Assembly (NCBI GenBank): GCA_003991915.1
Contig: RQTK01000081.1
Span: 438,337 to 502,336, forward strand
Reading direction: 5' to 3'
From: Elysia chlorotica
Lineage: Eukaryota > Mollusca > Gastropoda > Plakobranchidae
Length of the DNA stretch: 64,000 bases
Shown: positions 35,901-45,275 of the stretch, one piece after another
Layout: every line of letters begins with the position of its first letter
Numbering within the stretch: the stretch's first letter is position 1
Notes under the pieces: model-generated
The model's database searches: none
What the model was told of the DNA's origin: nothing
Seen by the model: the letters and a program-made list of their open reading frames with translations, nothing else
Program-made: the position numbers and the translations under genes

Positions 35901-38539
35901 TCACTGATTTTACTGCTCAGTTGGTAGGCAAAATTCTAAAACAGGTCCTTGGAAATTCAATCTAATCAACTTACTGAACGTACCCCGACTTCACCTACGC
36001 TTGATGCATTACACGTTTTAAAATATCGATCGTAATTTAGCCTTTGTTAGCGAAATAAAGCATTCTATTAGATGATTAAAATCTTTACCTTTGTACCGGG
36101 TTGAGGGAACTAATGCACGTATAAATCTTAGAGTCGATTGGAGCAGTTGCTTTTCTATTTTCCTGATTACAGAACTTGTCATATTTTATAAGATTTCACA
36201 ACAGTGGGAAGTGTTGATTTTAGATAATTGGTCTCGTAATAACCTATACTTGTCACAAGTTGTAAATTACTGTTGTGAAGTGCCTTTGTGTCTCCTAGGT
36301 TTAAAAGGTCTGATGCTCGCATCCATGATCGCTGCCCTCATGTCGTCCCTGACCTCCAACTTTAACAGCGCCGCCACCATCTTCACCATCGACATCTGGA
36401 AGAGACTCCGTTCCAAGGCTTCAGAGGGAGAGATGCTCGTCGTTGGAAGGTAAGAAGCCCTGCCTCACTTTGGGTGAAGTTGGGGGTATGGCTGTGTGGC
36501 TTCTATGTGAAACACTGTAATAATTATGGCTTTTTATTTTAAATTTAAAATCACAATTTTTTAACTTTAAATTGTTCGCCTCAAACCAGATAAGTAGAAG
36601 AAAATAAAACAAGGAACTGCATATTTTTTATCACATTTTCTCCTCAGGCTGTTCATTGTACTCTTGATGGGCATCAGTGTATTATGGATCCCAATTTTAG
36701 AGTCATCGCAAGGGGGGCAACTTTCAACTATATCCAGACGGTCACTGGCTATTTCGCTCCTCCCATCTTGGCTGTTTTCCTCCTTGCAATCCTCTGGCCA
36801 AGAACCAATGAAAAGGTCGGCATAACTTGCTCATATGCTTATTTTCCACTTTTCAATAGAGCATTTGACATCCGTGGATTACGGAACACGTTCAAAATTT
36901 AAAAATAATAGTGCTAGGAAACTATGAATATGTCGCTGCTATGTTTTATTGCACATTTCGACAGTGACAGTCAAATTCATACAATCACTCGCCATATTTA
37001 TGCTGGACCTCATTCCTGTTTTAACCTCAAAATGAACTGATGTTTAATAAGGTTTTCTGATTACGGTTCACATTGTTTTCTACCGATTTATAGAATTTAT
37101 AACTTGCCTGGCGTTCGCCGTCTTACAATGTTTCAACTATGTCTTCCCTACAGCTATCTAGTCAAAGGACTGAACTACCCTTAAGTGGATTGAACTAAAC
37201 TGAACTGGACTGAACTTGCCATCTTTAAATTAAAATCTCATCCGTAATATTAAATATCTTACTAATCCGCCATTCCGTACCATCTCTCTATTCACAGGGT
37301 GCATTCTGGGGTCTCATGATTGGTCTAGTCGTGGGCGTAGTTAGGATGGGCCTAGACTTCGGCTACGGTAGTCCCGGGTGCGGCGAGGATGATCTTCGAC
37401 CAGTGTTTGTCTCCAAAGTCCACTTCCTGCATTTCACGATTATCTTATTCGTCATCAGCTTCCTCAGCATCGCCGCTATCTCCTGGTTTACTGAACCGGT
37501 CGATCCCTCGCATGTAAGTGGAACAGACTTGAGAAGTAGGAGCTTATATCATAATATGATTTGTTCCCAACACTAAAGATTGTTGTATATATTTAAATAA
37601 TATCTTTAGGTATAAAAAGTTTTAAATCAGGAATGTTCGTGAAATTTAAAAACACTGTACTGTCGGCATCTATCCACACGTATAAATACAAATCCAGCTG
37701 TCAAATGTCAAAGTCCTGTTATTTTTTTGCTCACTCACGCCCCTACATTCATCAAATTTCTCCTGTTTCTCCTCCGCATCCGCCCCTGGACCCCAGACCA
37801 TCCGCTTGACCTGGTGGACCCGGCACAGTGCTCAGACCAGGATGGAGTTCCCTGACGAGCGTGAGAGGCGCCTGGAGGCTGAACTGGCAGCAGATGCAGA
37901 TTTGCCAATCGGAGGTAAACTCTTTTTTCAACCTACTAGTGTCTGGTCCGAACATAAAGTATGATCGTTTATAGCTTCATTCATACAATAACGTCTTTTT
38001 CTTTGATCGATCATAACTTAATACTTCGGTTCTAATTATAATTACAAATCTAAGAAAATATAAATTTGATTAGTTTGATTAGCTTTAAATCCGAAAACTC
38101 TTAATTGAAGAACTGTTAATTAAGTCGGTTAGTTTTCTAACCTGACAAGCACGAAGTCCGAGGTTCGAATCTGAGCTAGATCACCATCACTGTAGATAGT
38201 TCTTCAGAAACCAATGGGAAGTAAAACTAGTCACAATAACATTTTATTACTATTAGTCATCATAAAACATGTATATATAATGCGACATTTTTATCTCCGC
38301 CCCTTCCTCTCTTTCACAAAGCCCCCGCCCCTCTCCCCCGCTGGCGATCCATCCTGTACCTGATCTGTGGGTACGAGCGCCCAGTGAGGTCGACCTTGAC
38401 CTACACCGAGGAAGAGCTCCTGCTGCAGAAGAAGCTTCTCACATCCATTGAAGAGCATCCGCCGTGGAGCCATTTCGTCAATTTTAACGCAGTTGTACTA
38501 ATGGGCTTCGGTATTTTCCTTTGGGCGTTCTTTGCTTAG
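27309..38539 (+). CDS. SLC5-family sodium/solute cotransporter (SGLT-like), 16 exons
   Basis: Sodium-driven symporter of the plasma membrane, 14-helix LeuT-like fold. The SGLT branch imports glucose, myo-inositol or related solutes with Na+. Sixteen GT-AG exons (listed separately) join with consistent phases to about 655 codons, matching family length. Family motifs in order: [16 protein letters not shown] (exon 3), [11 protein letters not shown] (4), [16 protein letters not shown] (5), [12 protein letters not shown] (6), [18 protein letters not shown] (7), [11 protein letters not shown] (9), [12 protein letters not shown] and GMISRVLFP (10), [15 protein letters not shown] (11), [19 protein letters not shown] (12), GAFWGLMIG (14), and a C-terminal helix ending WAFFA (16). 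Two exons do not read through: exon 3 degenerates after GTGA, and exon 13 needs one extra base near 36721-36726. Relative to human SGLT1 (from memory), the lysine of VKGG and the Gln of the SxQxGQL motif are kept. His83 is Ser, and the TLWYW segment is SSWYF, so the substrate may not be glucose. Either a recent pseudogene or an intact gene with assembly indels. Confidence 0.93.
27395..27805 (+). repeat. duplicated exon 1 end plus splice donor, split by a SINE
   Basis: The exon 1 end CTGTCTGCTCGTCGGAATCT followed by GGGTAAGA recurs at 27713-27741, with similar following intron sequence (AAATAAATTGACAGCAAATC versus TTGACGGCAAATAATT). A SINE lies between the copies. A smaller duplication of the intron part is at 27443-27480 versus 27498-27535. 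Confidence 0.9.
27538..27710 (-). repeat. SINE, 5'-truncated, in intron 1
   Basis: Reverse copy. On + it has GTTTAACGTGAGCACTATAT, GGACGGGCCCCAAGACTGAC, GCCACACACGAGACAGG and CATTAAACTGACACCGACC. It ends at ACCAGT, so the tRNA head is missing. It sits exactly between the two copies of the exon 1 boundary. Confidence 0.95.
28229..28300 (+). CDS. SLC5 exon 2
   Basis: Acceptor TTTCCACAG, 24 codons reading [20 protein letters not shown] then AWFA, donor GTGAGC, phase 0. Matches the loop and TM2 start (GGFFLAGR-type motif). Confidence 0.93.
28359..28612 (-). repeat. tRNA-derived SINE, full length, in intron 2
   Basis: Complete reverse copy 58 bases after the exon 2 donor. Includes the tail complement (GAGTTGGTATAACGTCCAAC), the central body, and the head complement (GGGCTCGAACACGGACC, CCCAGGGCCACCGCGCCC). 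A good reference copy for the family in this window. Confidence 0.95.
28613..29491. other. rest of SLC5 intron 2, with (GTT)n
   Basis: AT-rich. Contains a perfect GTT array at about 29322-29391. Nothing else recognised. Confidence 0.85.
29492..29596 (+). CDS. SLC5 exon 3, frame disrupted
   Basis: Acceptor TTTGTACAAAG. The frame reads [20 protein letters not shown] then TGA, the Na+/sugar-site helix TM2-3. After codon 23 the expected GIAxxxFEWN segment is not readable: the frame meets TAG, while fragments IAAPF and then an FEW-like region lie in other frames. This suggests at least two small indels. A donor GTGAGT follows at 29597; the exact 3' end is uncertain. Confidence 0.85.
30096..30155 (+). 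CDS. SLC5 exon 4
   Basis: Acceptor TTCTCACCAG, 20 codons [20 protein letters not shown], donor GTATGT, phase 0 on both sides. Encodes TM3 with the conserved FVPxYI motif. Confidence 0.94.
30205..30380. repeat. (ATC)n microsatellite in intron 4
   Basis: ATC/CAT array of about 175 bases, ending some 45 bases before the exon 5 acceptor. It produces long Ile or Met homopolymer frames that are artefacts. Confidence 0.97.
30426..30530 (+). CDS. SLC5 exon 5
   Basis: Acceptor CCAACCAG, 35 codons starting [18 protein letters not shown] and ending YVFTKIS, donor GTAGGT. Contains the TMPEYLxxRFGGxR signature of SLC5 proteins. Confidence 0.96.
30531..31070. other. SLC5 intron 5
   Basis: AT-rich, no repeat or other feature recognised. 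Confidence 0.7.
31071..31176 (+). CDS. SLC5 exon 6
   Basis: Acceptor TTTCCCGCCAG, reads [16 protein letters not shown] and ends AIYTVSG (phase 1), donor GTATGA. The last ~45 coding bases plus the donor form the founding unit of the tandem array that follows. Read-through at the donor meets TAG within four codons. Confidence 0.95.
31133..31915 (+). repeat. ~66-bp tandem array of the exon 6 / donor boundary
   Basis: About 11-12 units, including the real exon end, each with CATAGtGCTGcTgTTAGTGG, TCACTGCCATCTAtACaGTA and TCAG|GTATGTAATAGTGAGATAC. Donor-like junctions follow bases 31176, 31233, 31299, 31365 (degraded), 31585, 31651 and 31717. Steps of 66 (22 codons) are common, with one of 57. 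The 31299 junction (CAG|GTAAGT) matches consensus better than the real one. Confidence 0.95.
31956..32036 (+). CDS. SLC5 exon 7
   Basis: Acceptor CCTTCCCAG, 81 bases: [18 protein letters not shown] and then [10 protein letters not shown], donor GTAAGT, phase 1 to phase 1. The GGxxAVxxTDxxQ motif is nearly invariant in the family. Confidence 0.96.
32436..32523 (+). CDS. SLC5 exon 8
   Basis: Acceptor TTACCTCCAG, reads [20 protein letters not shown] then SSYYTSNAT, donor GTATGT, phase 1 to phase 2. NAT is a potential N-glycosylation site in the extracellular loop. Confidence 0.93.
32595..32772 (+). repeat. SINE, 5'-truncated, in intron 8
   Basis: Begins at the B-box (TGGTTCGAGTCC), then TACTGGTTAGGTCGGTGTCA, GTCTTGGGGCCCGTCCACAA and TATATAGTGCTGATGTTGG. 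Confidence 0.92.
32880..32960. repeat. (GA)n microsatellite
   Basis: AGAGAG array in SLC5 intron 8. Confidence 0.97.
33580..33706 (+). CDS. SLC5 exon 9
   Basis: Acceptor GCTAACCAG, reads [20 protein letters not shown] and ends [12 protein letters not shown], donor GTAAGT. The WYxCxDQ segment is TM6, lining the sugar site. Here it has Phe where SGLT1 has Trp291. Confidence 0.95.
34428..34563 (+). CDS. SLC5 exon 10
   Basis: Acceptor TCTATTCCAG, reads [20 protein letters not shown], ending GMISRVLFP, donor GTAAGT, phase 1. VQRxLxAxNxxHxKGG is a family hallmark. Confidence 0.96.
34941..35465 (+). repeat. ~33-bp minisatellite in intron 10, abutting the acceptor
   Basis: About 16 diverged units with core GCCCATGAAAATGgTTTCAT and GcGTTAACTATT. 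The array ends about 19 bases before exon 11, so it fills the branch-point region. The TTAAC in most units resembles a branch-point sequence. Confidence 0.93.
35484..35591 (+). CDS. SLC5 exon 11
   Basis: Acceptor CACTGAGCAG, reads [20 protein letters not shown] then [17 protein letters not shown], donor GTTGGT, phase 1 both ends. The Cys-rich extracellular loop resembles SGLT1. Confidence 0.95.
35592..36298. other. SLC5 intron 11
   Basis: AT-rich, no recognisable feature. The frame running into exon 12 from 36091 is intronic read-through. Confidence 0.75.
36299..36449 (+). CDS. SLC5 exon 12
   Basis: Acceptor GTCTCCTAG, reads [20 protein letters not shown] then [15 protein letters not shown], ending EMLVVG, donor GTAAGA, phase 1 to phase 2. 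The SSLTSxFNSA segment is TM8 with Na2-site serines. Confidence 0.97.
36648..36815 (+). CDS. SLC5 exon 13, one-base frameshift
   Basis: Acceptor TCTCCTCAG. Reads [20 protein letters not shown] then SQGGQL in one frame and [20 protein letters not shown] in the next. The length is 168 where the flanking phases need 169. The break falls in CAACTTTCAAC (36719-36729), consistent with a lost T. The donor is the weak GTCGGC. Confidence 0.92.
37298..37513 (+). CDS. SLC5 exon 14
   Basis: Acceptor CTATTCACAG, 72 codons: [20 protein letters not shown]..., ending TEPVDPSH, donor GTAAGT, phase 0. Encodes two membrane helices around a Cys-containing loop. Confidence 0.96.
37797..37914 (+). CDS. SLC5 exon 15
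   Basis: Acceptor GGACCCCAG, reads [20 protein letters not shown] then a Glu/Arg-rich cytoplasmic stretch, donor GTAAAC, phase 0 to 1. LTWWTRHS is typical of SLC5 cytosolic tails. Confidence 0.95.
38115..38190 (+). repeat. tRNA-like SINE head fragment
   Basis: TCGGTTAGTTTTCTAACCTG...CCGAGGTTCGAATCTGAGC has A- and B-box-like strings. Not a clean cloverleaf, so not called as a tRNA gene. Confidence 0.4.
38322..38539 (+). CDS. SLC5 exon 16 (terminal)
   Basis: Acceptor CTTTCACAAAG (AG at 38320-38321). Reads [20 protein letters not shown], an acidic [15 protein letters not shown] stretch, then the final helix [18 protein letters not shown] and TAG at 38537. The -FFA end resembles the -YFA terminus of SGLT1. 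Confidence 0.95.
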
Positions 38540-39613
38540 ATAATCTACACCTGGTGGACTGGAGTTTAGATTTAGGAAGACAGCTTACAGAATGGAATGA
38601 TGACTCGTTCCAAAAAGAGAGGAGAGATAATTTACCGTTGGAATCCATTATTAGTCTGAAGAATCGAAGCGTTGTTGGGTTTATCCAAAAGAAAGACCCA
38701 GGCTGGCAAAGATTTCTTAATGGTTAACTGTTATAGATAGACAAAAGGACAGGGATTTTTTACGACTCTCGTTAATTTGTAGTTGGAATTTGCTAGATGT
38801 AAAATAATCCATACTTCATGTTTTCTTGTGGTTATGTATGGGAGTAAAATCTTTGAAAAAGATCTACTTAATTGTGTTTCTCATGTTAAACAATCATTTA
38901 TTTTTCTCATTAATTTTGTAATCTAAATTGTATTTAACACCACTGCTCTTTATAACTCTGAGCTATCGTATTAGGCTAGCTGTATACTGCCCCATCATAC
39001 GTACTTATCTAAGTCAATAGTGTTTATTGCTTGCTTAATATTGCTCCAAATGTTGCAACTACTGTAATAAATCCTGCATCACGCTAGCTGTAAGTTGCTT
39101 TAATACGATTTTATCTATTTTGTATGCATCCTGTATATTGGTCCAGCTTAATGTTGTTTTAAGTCAAGGTGTATAATAATTTGCCCTAACTCAATGTTCT
39201 TGTAAATCGATGTTGTTTAGTAGTGTCCCTTATTTCTAGCCAATGATTACAAATCTTATTTTCACCGCATAAATCAGTTTTTAGTTCTATTCATCACTGC
39301 TAAATGATGCATCAACAATACCCGTGTCATAATAATTCATTCTCGTAGACTTTTGAGTGGAATTACTGATATATTTTTAATTGCCTTGATGGGGGTAAGG
39401 GTATTCCAAAAATGCATGATATCGACAAAGGCTGATCTTTTTGTCGTTTGTTGTTTTTATAGTTGTTTTTTTTTAATCAACCAAGTTCCATTTCAAAACT
39501 GCGATTATTGTATTTCTTGAATGGCTCTATTAAGGTCAACTCTGCACTTTAAAAAGTTGCACACTTATTTGCATCACGTGTTTCTAGTCTTGCAAACATA
39601 TTAAATAATGGAC

Positions 39614-39615
<2 letters not shown>
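38540..39615 (+). other. SLC5 3' UTR and downstream
   Basis: AT-rich. The first clear AATAAA is at 39066-39071, about 530 bases after the stop, and is the best polyadenylation signal candidate. Nothing else recognised. Confidence 0.45.

Positions 39616-39661
<46 letters not shown>
39616..39661. repeat. (GA)n microsatellite
   Basis: AGAGAG array of about 45 bases. Confidence 0.97.
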
Positions 39662-39666
<5 letters not shown>

Positions 39667-40873
39667 TGGAGAGAGAAATTATGATTTAACCAGGTTTATT
39701 CAATTGTGTTTAAAGTACAAGTATATCGTTGTTTTCGAATTGCTACTGTGAAGGCTTTTTGAACTCATAATATCTTATAAACATATCGAATACGCCAACT
39801 GTTGTGTAAACCATACCTCGTTTTCTATAATAAAAAAAAATTTATAATAATCTTTGGTCTTAACCTTGATTGCTACATTTGTTTAGTTGTGGTTATAATT
39901 AGGCAATGAGTTTGTTTCGTATATGCCATAAGTATGTTGTTTTACATAGTCCTTTTTACAAATCGTCTTTTCTTTTCTACCTACCTAAATCTATTTACTC
40001 ATACAAGTGTACATTTCTTTTTTTTTTTCTCTGTAATCCGCTGTTCTTTGCAATGTTTGAAAGACTGCCTTTTTCCTCCCTTTGCACCTTTCTTCTGTGT
40101 GTAATGATTTCTATGAACAATTTAAAACAACAAATTTAAGTAATACCAACATGGTTGTCAAGTTGGCTTTATACAAAAGATTCATGAACTTGGATAAATC
40201 GGATGCACTGCGCTACTTGACAAACGTTTTTAATTCTATAGAACATGGCATTGCCGGTTTACAAAACTCAATATGTATCCGAGTGGAGTCGATGAAGGCA
40301 TTGCAAGTTCTTATTTAATAGAGAACCAAAAGCAAACCAAACCAGCCGAAGTGAATATGCCGTTCAACGATATTACCGATAGTGTTCTGATGTCAATACT
40401 TGACGCTTTGGTAAAAGCCGATTACAATTATAGCCATTTGTATCACTCGAACTCATAACTTAGTTGTGGTTGTAAAACGTCTTTCAGGAAACTTTTTTTG
40501 CTATTGCACAAAACTAAGTTTTCGACTCATTCACATCGGGACTGAGAAACTCAATTTCTTTTTTTGCTGTGAGAAAGTCCCACACATGTTCATAGCATGT
40601 TTAAGAGGTATATCTAGTTCCCTGACTGAAACATCTTGCAGCCTGCATGGTCGTGGATATTTCAGAAAGAGTAAAGTTTCACAGGATACGTTGGCTCTTT
40701 CACAGAGAGTCGGCGTCTATGTTGCGGGAAAAATACGGGATTCAGGAAAGAAAACCAGGGAGTGAATCGATCAAATTTCTTGGCCTCGGCCCGAGGCAGG
40801 GTAAGGTCAGCATACTCACCGATAGAGTCTTAAGCCACAACTGAATGTTGAATGTTGGGAGAAAAAAGGAGGG
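39662..40873. other. intergenic, nothing recognised
   Basis: Short frames at 40082-40458 and 40466-40765 show no recognisable family motif. Confidence 0.45.

Positions 40874-40923
<50 letters not shown>
40874..40923. repeat. (GA)n microsatellite
   Basis: AGAGAG array of about 48 bases. Confidence 0.97.
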
Positions 40924-40925
<2 letters not shown>

Positions 40926-42490
40926 CGGCGTTTGCTTCAGTTCCCTGTGCATCTCTCCACCAAACCAATATGTCGCCCAAACTTTTCTTGCTCACTGCCC
41001 TTTCCCAGCTTTTTTACCTTCCCTGTGGGCATTGTCAGCGGGCATGCGCAGAGCCGTGAGAGCAGACACTTCCTGCTCCGGCTGAATGTCAGAGTGGAGA
41101 GGCTGGGCCCACGAACAAAATGTCGGGCTGAGGGGAGCGGGCAGTTCAAGTGTTTTCAGCTGAACGAGCCTAACCAAAGGCCTCAATCTCTTGTCATGTG
41201 GACTGTCACTGTGCCGACTGGAGACAGCAGTGAGAGTTAGTTCTACTTATAGATAGTAGCATTGGTACGGATGAATTGTATGGGGGAAGTAAAAAGTGCA
41301 CCAACGGAGTGCCATCAGAGTTGACCAAGTACTTTCACAAAATGGTTATTTTTTGTAGCTTCTTACATGCCCATTAGTTTTATTCCAATTTTCTTATACC
41401 GAAGGAGATAATTTAAGTAAGTTCTTTATTGTTAGAACTTCCCCCTTTTTATATCCCTAAACGGGTTTTATATAATTTTTACCATGTACCTTAAACAAAT
41501 CGTTTTCTTTGTTCAACAAACTCGCAACAAAGGCAGCCTTGCGTTGCAGGTACGAATGTTTACGTAGAGTTTCTGAATTGAGGGTGTAGGATCTGGCCAA
41601 ATCTTCTTCTGTAACTAGCTTACAAAATATTTCTTATTCCAGATATATGTACTAAACATATATTGAAATCCTATCATAAAGGGTAATTATATTCAATAAA
41701 ATTGTCTAGACTTCGAATGAAAAGTTGTAATTCGACGCACAAAAGCATCCAAACATATCCACCGTACCACTTTACCAGAGCCAAAATACAGTTGAAGTTT
41801 TTTATCTTGACTTAGACAGAAGGCTGTCTAAATGAAGGCGAAGCGTTACTCGAGCAAAAAAAAATATGCCTGTCAACAAACTGTGCATCCCTACTTCCAT
41901 TGCTGTAGGTCTAGACCTTGTTGGAAAACGGCCAAACACTACTCTTTAACCTTCTTAACCAAACTCAACATATTTAATGGCTTTTCCAAATGGTATTTAA
42001 GAGATAACGAATGCAACCCATTCATTAGCGATACAAACCCAGCTGGGAAAATATACAGCTTCCAAAGCTTTTTTTTCTCACATTATTATGAGGGTGAAGG
42101 TCCACTTTCTATTATTGTCCATGCTAGAGTCTCTTCTTTTTAATCACATATATAATTAAAAGATCCTGGCTTAAAATCTTAAACAACTCTAGAGTTATAT
42201 TTTATCTTATTTTTTTACATTCTTTTTTTTTTTTAGCTAACCAACCTCTACTTAGATTACACAATGCTAAAATCGATATTTATTTCATATTCAAATATTT
42301 CCTGTCAGTTTCTCTCTTTAATTTTTTAAACAGTTAATTAACTCACCCAAATTAAACAGAACCACACACACATACATACACCCGCACACGAACAAACATG
42401 CAGTGGTTGCAAACTGGAAAATGAGAAAATTCTGAATTTCTACTTGCCTCCATGCTAGAGATACATATAGCCGTTGCCTATCTACCTCAT
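40924..42490. other. intergenic, nothing recognised
   Basis: A slightly GC-richer patch at 40970-41230 has open frames on both strands but no identifiable domain. The frame at 41832-42143 is Lys/Phe-rich and unassigned. Confidence 0.45.
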
Positions 42491-42493
42491 TTT

Positions 42494-42580
<87 letters not shown>

Positions 42581-42645
42581 TTCTCTCTCTCTCTCTCTCT
42601 CTTTCTCTTTCTCTCTCACTCTCACTCTCCCTCTCTCTCCCGTCT
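42494..42645. repeat. (CT)n microsatellite
   Basis: Long CT array with TTTCT interruptions, just upstream of a SINE. Confidence 0.97.
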
Positions 42646-42688
42646 CGCTTATCCTCTTTTTATGTCTCTCTGTCTATCCTGGGGGAGG

Positions 42689-42907
42689 GGGCGCGGTAGC
42701 CCTGTGGTAAAACATCGGCTTCCGACGCAGGAGGTCCGTGGTTCGAGACCTGGTGATTTTGCCCTCTACTGGTTGGGTCGGTGATCAGCTGAGATAAAAG
42801 TCTCTGTCTTGTTTGTGGCAGCACATAAAATTGTCAGACGTCAGTCTTGAGGCCTGTTCACAATATAGCCTATATAGTATTGGCGTTGGACGTTAAGCCA
42901 ACTCAAC
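42689..42907 (+). repeat. tRNA-derived SINE, full length
   Basis: Head GCGCGGTAGCCCTGTGGTAA and GTGGTTCGAGACCTGG, body CTACTGGTTGGGTCGGTGAT and GTGGCAGCACATAAAATTGT, tail CACAATATAGCCTATATAGT and TTGGACGTTAAGCCAACTCA. A small deletion removes part of the body relative to other copies. Confidence 0.95.
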
Positions 42908-43481
42908 TCTGTCTATCCTCCTCTTTGGCCAACATGACATACTCTTTGTCTTACAATTTGTATTATAAACTTCGTATGTACAAATGTATAATGTTTTTAT
43001 TTACCCTAAGAAACCTTACCCCCCCCCCCTTGCCTATCTCTCTTCTCTTCCAATACCGTTTAGTCTGTGTTTGGACTTGTTTGTGTCATTGTTCTAGCGG
43101 ATGACCCAGGGTTACCACAAGAGAAACAAAACAGCGATGGCTAGACCAGTCCCGAGTCAAGGCGTTCACCTCTCCCCTCCACAAAGTCATGCTGAGCATA
43201 ATTATCTCGAAAGGCACGCCCCCTGACACACATGCCAGCTCGTGTGAAGCATCAGACAAAAGACAAACGCCTGGTGGATTGGCTCATTCTCCCTCGTTGA
43301 GATTAGAAAAACTTTATAATACGCATCCACTTCTCGAAAGAAAGGTAAAGTGATAGAAGCGTTTCGACCTCTAGTGCTCTATTCGCTCATGCAACTGTCA
43401 CTTAACAGAGTGATGGCCAGTTTGTCGGTGCTCTCATAGGTGTTCGATATTTTCGGGGACTTCAAAAAATATCAGGGTCCT
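42908..43481. other. intergenic, nothing recognised
   Basis: Includes a C homopolymer at about 43018-43028. No gene or RNA recognised. Confidence 0.45.
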
Positions 43482-43612
43482 TGTGATAACGGGACCGAAA
43501 GCAAAAACGAGCACGATATGTATGCAAGAGCGCCGAAGCATAGCTCTATCATAGACTTACGGAACCTATGAGGCGGTCAGAAAACCCCATGCTTTAGGGG
43601 CGTGGTAATGTC
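43482..43612 (+). repeat. dispersed GGGGCGTGG element, copy 2
   Basis: Same block order as 26391-26530: GATAACGGGACC, CATAGCTCTATCATAGACTT, CCTATGAGG, GGTCAGAAAACCCCATGCTT, TAGGGGCGTGGTAATG. Collinear without large gaps. Confidence 0.75.
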
Positions 43613-43774
43613 AACGTTATCATCATATAGAACACAAAGCCTGAATTAACTAGATCTAGTTAAAAACGGAACACGTTCTTTGTGGGATAGGAGATCTGTG
43701 TTTTTCGTTTCATAGGTTCCTAAGGTAAATCCTGTACAGGGTAATCTTACATCCAAAATATTTTTTAACTCCTC

Positions 43775-44095
43775 CAGTTGCGCCCACCCAGAATCTCGCC
43801 CAGAGCTGGTCCAGGAACTATCGCGCTAATCTCCGTGGCGTGTCGTGTTCCCTCCGTAAATGTCGACCAGTGCTGAGTTTGCCGACCACCTCCCAAGAAG
43901 AAACCGCACTATTTTGTCTTCGTATCACTCCGCGTGGCAGCTTTGGGCGTTGAGGTCGGAAGGTTATCCGGCCAAAACAGTTTCTGTGTGCTGTGGGTAG
44001 CAACAGCCTATCTTTGGCATGAGTTCTGCTTTTGCCTCGCTCAGCCGCATTATCACCGCCACCGACGTCTACAAATGAGCAACGCATGCAAATGA
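43775..44095. other. GC-rich island with open frames, unassigned
   Basis: GC content rises well above the surroundings. On + an acceptor-like TTTTTAACTCCTCCAG precedes an open frame (APTQNLAQSWSRNYRANLRG...) of about 80 codons. On - there is an 89-codon frame (43818-44087). I recognise neither. It could be a 5' UTR exon, a CpG island or a fragment of an unknown gene. Confidence 0.3.
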
Positions 44096-44244
44096 AGGGG
44101 GTGATATCAGCAAAGTGGACCAGTTTTTTCCCTGATTATTTACACCAAATAAGAAAAAAGACAACATGAAATGCTCGTTTGTGGATGTTGATACTAAAGA
44201 CAATAATATTTTATAATATCCGTAAAATTGCTGTCCAATAAAAT

Positions 44245-44475
44245 TTACGGGAGAGAAAAAGAGGCCGGGGGTGGGGATAGACAAATAGAAAGACACAGAA
44301 GGAGTAAGAAAGAGAAACAGGCATACCGACAGAATGAAAGGGGGAGAGATAGAGAAAGAGAGAAATATAGTTAAAGGGAGAGGAAAAGAGGCCGGGGTGG
44401 GGATAGACAAATAGAAAGACACAGAGGGAGTAAGAAAGAGAAACAGGCATACCGACAGAATGAAAGAGAGACAGA
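44245..44475. repeat. tandem duplication, ~128 bp unit, 2 copies
   Basis: Blocks GAGGCCGGGGGTGGGGATAG...ACAAATAGAAAGACACAGA...AAACAGGCATACCGACAGAA occur at 44260-44345 and 44389-44470 with very few differences, so the duplication is recent. Confidence 0.9.
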
Positions 44476-44579
44476 CAGACAGGCGGAGACAAAATCCTAT
44501 GTCTGAACAAACATAATACTGGTATTTTTTCGTGCTGCCACTCAGAGGCAGAGCGGAGATAGCAGGATTTCTGTTTCAC

Positions 44580-44590
44580 TAGAGAGAAAA

Positions 44591-44685
<95 letters not shown>

Positions 44686-44775
44686 GAGAGGGAGAGAGAG
44701 AGAAAGTGGGTGAATGAGGGGATGGAAGAGAGAGAGAGAGAGAGGGAGAGAGAGCAGGTGGGTGAATGAGGGGAT

Positions 44776-44813
<38 letters not shown>

Positions 44814-44825
44814 GAGAGAGTATTG
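44580..44825. repeat. (GA)n microsatellite complex
   Basis: Long GA arrays with an embedded duplicated GTGGGTGAATGAGGGGATGG (44706 and 44759). The opposite strand gives spurious Ser/Leu proteins. Confidence 0.97.
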
Positions 44826-45180
44826 GAATGATGGGAGAGAGAAAAGGTAATGTTCTTGTGTTAAGCGAAAGAGAACAACCATATTTTATGCCCCTGTTTT
44901 GTGAAGACATTACGTTAGGCGTCTGGGGTTATAAAATACGCACACATAAAAACACACACTTAATTAAAACAAACATTGGCCTCGGAGATTTTAAAACATT
45001 GAAATAAAAGCCAAAACATGAAAAGCAAAGAAGTTGTATTGGTAAGAGTTTTAATAACCTTTGATTAAAGCTAACAATATAATGGGAAATCTTTTATCGT
45101 TACAAAGTTGACATAAAAATCATACATCATATTCACTCACAACATAGAAACATCAGTCTGTACTAAACCATGAAGATGCA
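44826..45180. other. AT-rich spacer
   Basis: Nothing recognised. Confidence 0.5.
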
Positions 45181-45275
45181 TCATACACACACACAAACAC
45201 ACACACACACAGGCCAACCATGAAGGTGCATCATACACACACAAACACACACACACAAACACACACACACACAGG
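45167..45275. repeat. (CA)n with duplicated flank
   Basis: CATGAAG(a/g)TGCATCATACAC followed by ACACACAAACACACACAC and ending CAGGCC occurs twice (45170 and 45219), a tandem duplication containing the CA array. Confidence 0.9.

Noticed and set aside
38115-38190. tRNA gene in SLC5 intron 15
   Set aside because: B-box-like GGTTCGAATC but no convincing cloverleaf; treated as a SINE fragment.
41832-42143. 103-codon plus-strand frame as a gene
   Set aside because: No recognisable motif, composition typical of AT-rich intergenic DNA, no splice or regulatory context.
44211-44910. 223- and 122-codon minus-strand frames
   Set aside because: Opposite strand of GA arrays; no non-repetitive domain.
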